Shown here: positions 56,481 to 64,000 of the stretch, in pieces | How positions within the stretch are numbered: position 1 is the first letter of the stretch | Layout of the letters: the number at the start of each line of letters is the position of its first letter | Source: Nicotiana tabacum | Lineage: Eukaryota; Streptophyta; Magnoliopsida; Solanales; Solanaceae | Assembly: GCF_000715075.1 (NCBI RefSeq) | Contig: NC_134089.1 | Location: forward strand, 68,616,697-68,680,696 | Length of the DNA stretch: 64,000 nucleotides | Direction: 5' to 3' | Notes under the pieces: model-generated | The model's database searches: none | Told to the model about the DNA's origin: nothing | Seen by the model: only the letters and a program-made list of their open reading frames with translations | Position numbers and translations under genes: made by a program

Positions 56481-57255
56481 TCTTCGGCTAAGCCTGATAA
56501 GACATATCAGAGGGCTGTATCGGGCTCACGCCTCGAAAGGGTAAGAATGTACCAAATCTCAAAACGTCGCCTACGCATACCGCGGTGAGGAAGAACTGCT
56601 TTATTCCCTTGTTATTTTTTCATTAACCTGTATGCAGACAGCTGGCCAGGACATTTGGAAGTTCTAACTCTACCTGGAGATCCCTAGGCCTTAAAAAAAG
56701 CCCGCCATGCTCTTTCCCCTCAATCGTGCTTCCGCCCAGAAGAGGGCCCCGTCATCAAGATTATTAGCAGAGCAACATACACCCCAGAGAAGGATCCAAT
56801 AAGGTCGCAGGTACAGTCCAACAACGAGCGATAGTCTTCTTCTAAGGGCACCGTCCCCTCGGGAGGACCGGGAAATGGTAGACTATGACCCAATTGGGAA
56901 TTATGTACCGGATTGAATGGTCCGAGGAGCCGCGCCCGCGCGGGCTGAGCTCACGATAATGAAATAATGTACGTCTACACCAAGCAATAAAAGGATATCT
57001 TTTCAGCATCCCATTCTCTAAACAAGAAAATCTCAAATATACCCCCGATAGGGGCCTCTCCACCAAATGCGTCCCGAGATACTCGGAGACTTAGCGACAG
57101 CAATGCAACACCCGCATGACCCTAGGGTCAGAACTCCGGGCTCACGAAGCCCCTACAAGGCAACTCTGAGCTCATGAAAAGCGGTCTTCAAGCTTTAAAA
57201 AATTTGATGACTCGAAGACTGTCATTCATCACCAATCGCCATGCACCGGGAAACC
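56481..57255 (+). other. Non-coding stretch after the gag/protease remnant
   Basis: I find no domain in either strand. Short frames are present but with unremarkable composition. A GCGCCCGCGCGGGC-like inverted repeat lies near 56,930. Confidence 0.45.
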
Positions 57256-57440
57256 CAAAACTGTAAGACCCCTAGCGGGCAGACTCGGCGTAACCAAATC
57301 TATTCTACATTACTACAAAACTGTAATACCTCAGTAGGCATGACTAAAGCTGTAAGACCTTAACAGGCATGACAAACTGTAAAACCTCAACAGGCATGAC
57401 AAATTGTATGACCTCAACAGGCATGAAAATCCCGAAGTTC
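57256..57440 (+). repeat. About six tandem units of about 27 bp
   Basis: Units share CTGTAAGACCTCAACAGGCATGAC with drift (GACCCCTAGCGGGCAGAC, TACCTCAGTAGGCATGAC). The first unit is separated by a longer spacer. Confidence 0.8.
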
Positions 57441-57979
57441 AGGCTATACGTCGTATTTGTAAGAGTCCCGAAAGGGCATACCCTCGGTGTAGATAGCTAA
57501 ACTATCACTCGGGATCGAAAATGGCTTTGGCCAAACACATATGACTACGGTCAAAACAGCTGATACAGTCAAACTAACACGACTCGGGGATGCCCGACCA
57601 TCGCTAAACAAAAATCGCAGGCCACTACTTCGAATGTACTTCGGAAAGAACCGTTTAAAATAGGCTTCCCTCAATAGGCAAAATCGAGCTTCAACCATGT
57701 CAGCTCCAATCACAAAGCTTTGAACTACTCAGCCTATGAGGTATGAACCTTCCGAGGTGCTCAAACATTGCCGATAATGACGTGAAATCGAGGTTCTTCC
57801 AGAACCGATGACAGGTCAGGCAAAATTATTTCAAAAGACCTTAACGAGCAGAAAACAAAGCCTACAAAAAGCCTACGGGCAAAACAGCGTAAGAGCCATT
57901 GTCACACACCAAATGAGCGTCCAAGACGCACATTGAAAGGTCTCTACGACCAAACAACATAAGAGCCATTGTCGCCATC
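57441..57979 (+). other. Non-coding stretch of the Tat-like element
   Basis: No gene or clear array. CCATTGTC...CAAAACAGCGTAAGAGCC motifs recur near 57,890 and 57,955 and again near 58,100, at the edge of the next repeat field. Confidence 0.45.
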
Positions 57980-58560
57980 TTAAAAATTGACAACTTGAGG
58001 ATCAAAATGAGCTCGAATTGTAACCCGATTCGGAGATCGGATCTAAAATAGTTAACTATGCAAGTCTCCGGGCCACATATCGAAAGGTCTCAACGACTAA
58101 AACAGCGTAAGAGGCACTATCACCTGTCTGAAAATACTTAAGGGTCAATTAAAGCTCGAATCGCAATGCGACTTGGAGACTGGACCCGAAATAGTTAAAC
58201 TGCAACATGCCTAAGGGCATGGCATAAATGCCACTATCGACTAGCCGAGTGAGCCTCCGGGCCACGCGCCTGTAAGGTCACTTCGACCCGAAGCACAAAA
58301 GGCCATCGTTGCCCGCCCATGCAGGCAGGAAAGAACTTTAGGGTCAATTAAAGCTCGAATCGTAATGCGACTCGGAGAGTGGACCCAAAATAGTTGAAAC
58401 AACCAAATGCCCAAGGGCAAGAAATAAAAACCATCATCGCTAGCCCAAACAAGCGCAAAACTCAAGGGTAAATTAAGCTCGAGTCGGATCCCGACTCGGA
58501 GACTGAACCCAAAGATGATTAAAGCACGCAAGCCTAAGGGCAAATCCGGGGTCGAATCTA
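57980..58560 (+). repeat. Four diverged tandem units of about 120-200 bp
   Basis: Units start near 57,990, 58,140, 58,340 and 58,465 with AGGGTCAATTAAAGCTCGAA. They continue with GCGACT(T/C)GGAGA(C/G)TGGACCC and end with CCTAAGGGCA. They sit just downstream, in antisense terms, of gene A. Confidence 0.75.
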
Positions 58561-58734
58561 CCCAATTGAAACTCCAACGAGCAGAAATATAGAAGATACA
58601 AGTTGCGGGGTTCCCCCCTCTTATTTCTACATATTGACCACCGAGCGCAATCTCAGCCCTCGTCATATAATGAAAGCTATATATACGCAACAAAGAAGGC
58701 AGGGAATGTTCATTCCACTTTTTTTTTCCGGCAA

Positions 58735-60841
58735 TTATAGCCCGACGGTCTCCTCCTCATCATCCTCAACATCGGATAGTAGGAACTTGGCATCATACTC
58801 CTTTCCTTTGGCTTGCTCGATCTCCCCCGAGAGATCAAAGCCCCGGGCGTGAATCTCCTCAAGGATTTCCCTTCGGGATCTACACCTCACGTACTCCTTG
58901 CTATTGTTTGCACGATTGAGGGTATTCTTTAGCTCAGCTTTAGCAGCGGCAATGCTTCTTGAATAAGCCGCCATTTTCTGTCCCGCCCTGGTGTTGTTCA
59001 TCATAAACTCGGCCCAGACATTCACCAACTCGATTTTCACCCTTGAAAGCTCGGATGAGAGTCTCACGATCATCTTCGCCCAAGTAGAATCATTCACACG
59101 GGAGGCTTGAATTTGCACTTCAAGAGCGGAAGCCCCGGCCTGAGCCCTCTCTTTGGACTTAGAATGGGCATTCACATGCGCCTGCAGCTTGATGAATTCA
59201 CGTTTGGATCTGCCAATCTCGCCCCAGAGTTGTTCCAGCTCATCCGCCTTATCCTCCAACTGAAACAGCAACACGTCAAGATGGCGAGATAAAAAGGGAG
59301 TATAGGCCAGCACGAGATGTAGGATACCTCTTTCTCCAAGAGGGCCTCCCGGTCCCGACTTCGGTCCGCCTCATGCCGTAATGTGATGAACTCGCTTTCC
59401 TTTGCCACACAAAGAAGTTTGAGGGATTTCTCCCTATTCGAGCATCCTGCAACGTGGCCTCGCGACGAAGCAGTTTGGCTTTGAGCCTATCAAAAGTCTG
59501 AGAAAGAAAGCCAGATAAATAAAAAGAAAAGAGAGGAGCGCAGGTCCAGAACATCCTTACAACGTCCGAAACTCACCATAAGGCCAAAGCGTTGAGCCTC
59601 GCCAAAGGCCGAAGCAAAGTCCGATGAAGCACCAACCCCGGAAGGTTGCCGGTCGGCCAAATCGCTTCCCCTTAACCACTGCAAAGAAGGTGCCTCGTCA
59701 CGAGCCCTCTCACACCCTGGGGCATCTTTCCTTTTACCAGCGCTCCTTGACCCCGGGACCAGCAATCTCTCCTCCTCCCTCGGGGAACTCGGCCTCACCT
59801 CGAAAGGACTCCCGACACCTGCAACAGATAAATCGGATGAGCCAACAAGAAGGAAGCCACCTCTTAGGGGGGTAGAACGCTAGGCACCTACCATGATACT
59901 TCGCCTCCCATCTCCCTTTTGATAGATCTCGCCACCGACGCTAATCATAAGTCGAGCAAGCTGCTAGCTTACGAGACCATTTGGCTAAATCAAGGACCTC
60001 ACAGGGAAACCAATGAGTTGCTATAAACAAAGAACAGAAAGATATCATTACGGGGCCAACCCCATGTTGAAACAAAGACAGTTTAAACAAAGCGCTTACG
60101 TGCGAAGTTCCATTTCTCAGGGAATGGCAAAAATTCTCCAAGGATAACATCAATCGTCCGGATATGAACGAACCAATTCATCCATCTGCAGTCCTCCTCG
60201 CTACTGATCACATGAGCTCTGGTGGATCTACGCTAAAGAGCAATCAGGCCCCGATAACGCAATGGCCAGTACAACCTCACGAGGGGGCTGAGGGTAAATT
60301 CTATCCCGGCCTTGTCAGCAAAATATCTCATCGACTGCACTATTCTCCAAAGAAAGTTATGAACCTGCGCCAACGTTACCTGATATCTTCTACAGAAATC
60401 AAGCACGACCCGATACGGAGAACCCAACGCAAGAACATGATTGTACACACTCAAGAACCCCTCAGCGTATGTCATGTCACTCTCCTTGGGGGAAGGTGCT
60501 TGAAAAATCACGCCTTCCCCCCATCCGTATTCTTTCCTGATCATCTCGAGGTTTCCCTCTCTCACCGATGAAATAATCCTCGATACGTGTTCTCGATGGC
60601 CCGGAACATTGGGAGGCCTCCCCGGTGTGACAGCCCTCTTCGAGGCAGGGCAACCCGAGTTTTTCTCTCTCGATATAGGGGGCGAGCCGCTGGTACCGAC
60701 CAAAGGTGGAGCACAACATGGACTCCCCTTCGTCCGAGGATCAGGCGTCAAAGTGACGACCATGATTATAGCAGAATAAGGGGAAGAAGATGAGGATCCA
60801 GGCAAAAACATTCTGAAGCAGGGAAGCAGAAGGACTAACAC
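58735..60841 (-). pseudogene. Antisense gene A of the Tat-like element, intron-containing
   Basis: Exon 1 (about 60,811 or 60,841 to 60,100) holds a domain with REHVSRIIS, YAEGFLSVYNHVLALGSPYR, YQVTLAQVHNFLWRIV and MRYFADKAGIEFTLSPLVRL. Exon 2 is 60,020-59,892, 129 nt. Exon 3 starts at 59,818. Junctions are CAC|GTAAGC, TTATAG|CAAC, CATG|GTAGGT and TTGCAG|GTGT. The last open stretch, 59,313-58,735, is a long heptad-rich coiled coil ending in an acidic tail (SDVEDDEEETVGL). An in-frame TAG at 60,233-60,235 and another in exon 2 break it. Domain style resembles plant proteins annotated as putative gypsy-type transposon (Transposase_28-like); function unknown. Confidence 0.7.
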
Positions 60842-61327
60842 AAAGCGCCAGGCTCTGCATAGGAGATAGGCTTATCAAGAACTGAAAAATTGCCACTTAA
60901 GGGGGCGGATGAGCAAATATATAAAGGCTAAGCGACAACTGCTCGTTTGCCCAAAAGGGCCAATTAATTATGGCCACATTAACATTACCTTCTCCTTAGG
61001 GAGTGCACTGGAATAATCATTCCAGGCTCCCACAGAACTCATAAAATTGAGGGACCTTGGGAGATCCTCGACATCATAAATATCGGTTCGGAAGGAGCTA
61101 TCGATTCAACCTAGGGATGTGGCTAGTCTCAGGCCCCCAGTCTATCCCGCAAAAAGGCCCCGAAGGGCCGATGTCGGAACGCAAAAACAAAAAAGCAGAG
61201 AGAAGGGCTGACAGGATAAAAACTCCTTTTATACATTGGCAAAAAGAAGAAACATCTTTACACTATTTGTTTCCTGGGGGGGGGACACATGAAGCAAAAA
61301 GGAAGGCATATAAAAAGGGCTCGGAGA
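60842..61327 (-). other. Spacer between antisense genes A and B
   Basis: No coding sequence. It contains the TATA-like box for gene A and a G-rich run near 61,277, and presumably the 3' end of gene B. Confidence 0.5.
60915..60926 (-). promoter_or_regulatory. TATA-like box upstream of antisense gene A
   Basis: The minus strand reads CCTTTATATATTTGC, about 75-110 bp ahead of the candidate start codons of gene A. Confidence 0.45.
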
Positions 61328-63704
61328 TTACTCCTCGCCACTATCGTCTTCACCCTTATCAGGGACAATCAAGAGCGCCAATCTTCCCTCCACTGCACGA
61401 GCCTCCTCCAGGTCGGCAGACAGCTCAAAGCCTCTAGCCTCGAGTTCCTCCAGGGTCTCCCTCTTCGCCTCTGCTTTGGCATGCTCAACAGCCCGAATTA
61501 GTTTCTGCTCAGCTACGATGGATTTGCCACGAACCATTGTATGCGCTGTGGTCGCATCCTCCTTATAAGTGGCAGCATCTCATTCGGCCTTAGACTTAGC
61601 CGCGACCAAAGCAACAATCTCCCTACGAGTGTCCGTGAGAAGTTCCTGGGATATCACCAATTCGCCAGTCACTATCTAATTCCGCTCTTTCAGCCCGGAG
61701 ATATCCGCTTTCAACTGACTAATCTGCGAGTCACTCTGCTAAACCTACGGGAGAAGGGCAACGAATATATGAATCCAAAACACATGTGAATACGGGTAAA
61801 AGGTCGGGCATGTTCAAGGCAAAGTACCTGAGCAGCAAGAGCGGCCTTCTCCCAGAGCGCCACCTCCAAAGAGGCCTAAAGTTCTCCCAACTCTTTATCC
61901 CCTTGGTCAGAGTGAGCCTCCGAATCTTGCAGCTTCAAAGCAACTGTCTTACGGTCCTTTTCGTGGCAAGAAAGTTCCCCGTGGAGCCGAAGAATGGCAT
62001 GGTCATACATCTCTTTACACTGCGGCATAACGAGAAAGTTATAAAGATGGCGAATAATTCCTGAGAATGAAAAAAAACACGTGAGGGAAAACCATCACCT
62101 GCTGCATGGACTTCTCCGCCGCTTTAATAGCTTCAAGAATATCGAGATTAGCCCTGTCGATTATGCCATCAAAAATGTTGGCGATAAAGTCTCCCCCTTT
62201 GGGAGGAGTCTCAGCAGTGGCACCAATCATCCCTTCAGCATCCCTCAGTTCCCCTGATAAAACCGAAAAGTTCACAATAAGGCCTTTCAGTTCCCCGGTT
62301 TCTCCAAGTGGAAACCCATGTTCCTGGAAGGCCCTGAGCTCCGATCCCTCCGGATCCATGATAACAACCCTCCTAGCAGAAGCTACACCAAATCCGACCG
62401 CGCGATTCGAAGCTACGCCAGCGTCCTCTTCAAGGACCCCCGAGTCACGAGTCTGGCCAGAGCCGACCGTTCCGAACTCAGCGGCCTCCGATTGGGGCGC
62501 CTGCGAATCTCTCGCACTGGACCTTGTTTTCCTCCTCAACAGACTTCCATAATCATCCTCCCCTTTTGATATCAGGATTTGACCCGGAGTTTAGAGAAGC
62601 AGTCCCATCAGGTCGGGCAACGGCTGCCCTGTTTTTTCTTTTCTTGTTCGTACCAGGCTCCAAGGCCTCTACTTCACCGTCAGGGGTGGGTCTCATCTTC
62701 ATATTCTCGCCAAGACCTGCACCAACGCAACAACCGTGATACATTTTCACTAGGACTCAGAAGGAAACATGAAACGCGAAGCACAGGTGGTAAAAGAACC
62801 TTACCATGATTCTTGGCCACCCAACGCTCCTTAGCTAGGACGGTCCAAGACTGAATGTGGTACGGGAACTTCTCGCTCAAATGCCTGATCCATCCCGACA
62901 AATATGGGACCACCTCCGGATGCCAAGCATCGGCTGCAGAAAGCACAAAGAGGTTATTGTGACGAATGAAAGAATAGTTGAGAAGCAGTTAAAGGTAAAT
63001 TCGCTTATGTCGGGCGTTCCACTTCTCTAGAAAGGGCAGTCTCCGGGCTAGTATGATGTCTGAGTTCCTCACTCGGATAAACCTGCTCATCCATCCTTGG
63101 TCCTTCCCCTCATCAACGCTCGCAAAGAAAGATTTTTTGGACTGGTAGCGGAGCTTGATTAAGCCTCGATATAGCCGAGGGCGGTACAGTATAATCAGAT
63201 GATTAAGGGTAAAAACCTCACCCCCAAACCCTTTAGTAAAATGTCTAAGCATTAACACTATCGTCTAAAAGGATGGGTAGATCTAACCAAGTTTCACTTG
63301 GTATCAGGTGCAGAAGTCAAGAATAACCGGGTCGATTTCCATGGGAGGAAATTCGACGGATTTATCAGGGGCCAGGGTGAATGGGTAAGTGTATATATTG
63401 AGGAAGCCAGCCTTGAAGTCAGTAATGTTATCGTTGGGGCCGGGAATCTCTACCTCCACTGTCTTGCTCCATCGATAGTCCTCCCTCACCTTGCTAACAT
63501 CGGTCATGACGCTAATGTATCGAGACACGTGCTCACACCGACCCAGCATAGACGAGGGAGTCTCGATGTCAAAATCCTTCGATGTGTCAAGATCGGGTGG
63601 GGTACATTGCTAAAGTGGGAGCCGACCTATTTTCTCCCTCAGGTAATCGGGACGACGATGCAGTATCGTTCCCTCCGAGAACCGTCCTAGAAGTCCTAGC
63701 CATG
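61328..63704 (-). pseudogene. Antisense gene B of the Tat-like element, paralogue of A
   Basis: A short start segment (MARTSRTVLGG, 63,704) is followed by a frameshift, then YISVMTDVSKVREDYRW, YTYPFTLAPD, VFTLNHLIILYRPRLYRGL and DQGWMSRFIRVRNSDII. Exon 2, 62,933-62,805, is 129 nt as in gene A (ADAWHPEVVPYL to WVAKNHG). Exon 3 starts at 62,716, after GGTGCAG. Further coiled-coil pieces lie at 62,539-62,039 and 61,537-61,328. The C-terminus (KRETLEELEARGFELSADLE) matches that of A (RREILEEIHARGFDLSGEIE). Breaks are three in-frame stops between 63,303 and 63,258, the frameshift, and a first-intron donor reading ATAAG at 63,008 where A has GTAAG. Confidence 0.7.
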
Positions 63705-63813
63705 TAAAATGGTAAAAACCCTTCTATGAAAAGAGGAAAGGATGTCAAATAACAAAATTCTGACTCGCGGGCTTGTAAGAAGGGTGAAGATGGGAAGTAT
63801 CTAGCAATCGGTG

Positions 63814-63821
63814 CATTTATA
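63814..63821 (-). promoter_or_regulatory. TATA box upstream of antisense gene B
   Basis: TATAAATG on the minus strand, about 110 bp before ATG 63,704, in a context (GATTCCTATAAATGCACC) fitting a plant core promoter. Confidence 0.55.
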
Positions 63822-64000
63822 GGAATCGCTAGGGAAGCAGAAGAGACGAGCCTATGGCAGTTCGTGGGTTTCTCGATTACCACATCTGACGGCGGACCTG
63901 GACGGTTCTTTGGGGCATTGAATTTAATGCTCTTAGACGGTTGATGTCATAGAAATAATGACCTCGAGACGACGGTTCAGTATCGTTTCCTATTACTTCG
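63822..64000. other. Window end, non-coding
   Basis: Sequence upstream, in antisense terms, of gene B. No feature recognised; the 3' LTR of the element has not begun in the window. Confidence 0.4.

Larger units (their letters stand above)
53583..64000 (+). mobile_element. Non-autonomous Tat-like LTR element with antisense genes, right end outside the window
   Basis: It has a 771-bp LTR, a primer site, a degenerate gag and protease remnant, about 2.2 kb of non-coding repeats, then two tandem antisense genes. No RT, RNase H or integrase motif was found between 56.5 and 58.7 kb or beyond. Antisense ORFs between the pol position and the 3' LTR are a known feature of some Tat-lineage elements, so Tat (Retand-like) affinity is likely. 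It inserted into the gypsy protease-RT linker. Confidence 0.75.

Noticed and set aside
61541..62064. Plus-strand frames between 61.5 and 62.1 kb as independent genes
   Set aside because: They overlap antisense gene B and lack motifs, whereas the minus strand gives paralogous similarity to gene A.
1..64000. tRNA, rRNA or other structural RNA genes
   Set aside because: I looked for tRNA-like box A/B pairs and rRNA signatures and saw only the degenerate SINE promoter and retroelement primer sites. A tRNAscan-SE or Rfam run would settle it.

Overview
This is plant nuclear DNA, and it is dominated by transposable elements. There are no bacterial-style operons. Coding stretches are either retroelement polyproteins or short exons with GT/AG introns. 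LTR ends of the type TGTAACGACC / TGTGACAACCCGACC, an RTE-type LINE with a (GTT)n tail, a TS-like SINE and a Tat/Ogre-type Ty3 element together point to a Solanaceae genome, perhaps Nicotiana. That assignment is my inference from repeat families and was not tested by any search.

Layout. (1) 1-13,645, plus strand: the right part of a Tat-lineage (Ogre-like) Ty3/gypsy element. It has an open Gag-protease frame, a 181-bp intron, an open RT-RNaseH-aRNaseH-integrase frame, a 3' untranslated region with a 33-copy 41-42-bp array and two matching hairpins, a polypurine tract and a 3.87-kb 3' LTR. (2) 13,646-18,833, minus strand: a decayed Ty1/copia element. Its RNase H is cut by element 1, and its LTR ends right beside a host gene. 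(3) 18,834-25,030: the only host gene, three coding exons for about 514 residues of an unrecognised, probably nuclear protein, followed by an exon-like block, AT-rich spacer and a SINE. (4) 25,031-39,018, minus strand: a LARD-like element with two 3.7-kb LTRs around 2.66 kb of non-coding interior. One LTR is split by a 4.1-kb RTE LINE. (5) 39,019-42,830: an element with about 150-bp terminal inverted repeats, split by a 2.9-kb solo LTR. (6) 42,831-45,276: AT-rich DNA and an LTR fragment. (7) 45,277-53,582, plus strand: a decayed Ty3/gypsy element carrying a 5'-truncated LINE with a perfect 14-bp target duplication and a solo LTR with a perfect 5-bp one. Its gag-protease frame holds eleven stops, all TAG. 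(8) 53,583-64,000: a further LTR element inserted into (7). It keeps degenerate gag and protease and shows no RT or integrase. On the opposite strand it carries two tandem, paralogous, intron-containing genes, each with a TATA-like box.

How the parts relate. The order of events can be read from the interruptions: copia before Tat; TIR element before LARD and solo LTR 1; LARD before its LINE; gypsy (7) before its LINE fragment, solo LTR and element (8). The most interesting signals are the duplicated antisense genes in (8), the compensatory base changes between two hairpins in (1), the stop codon embedded in the splice donor of (1), and the TAG-only decay in (7).
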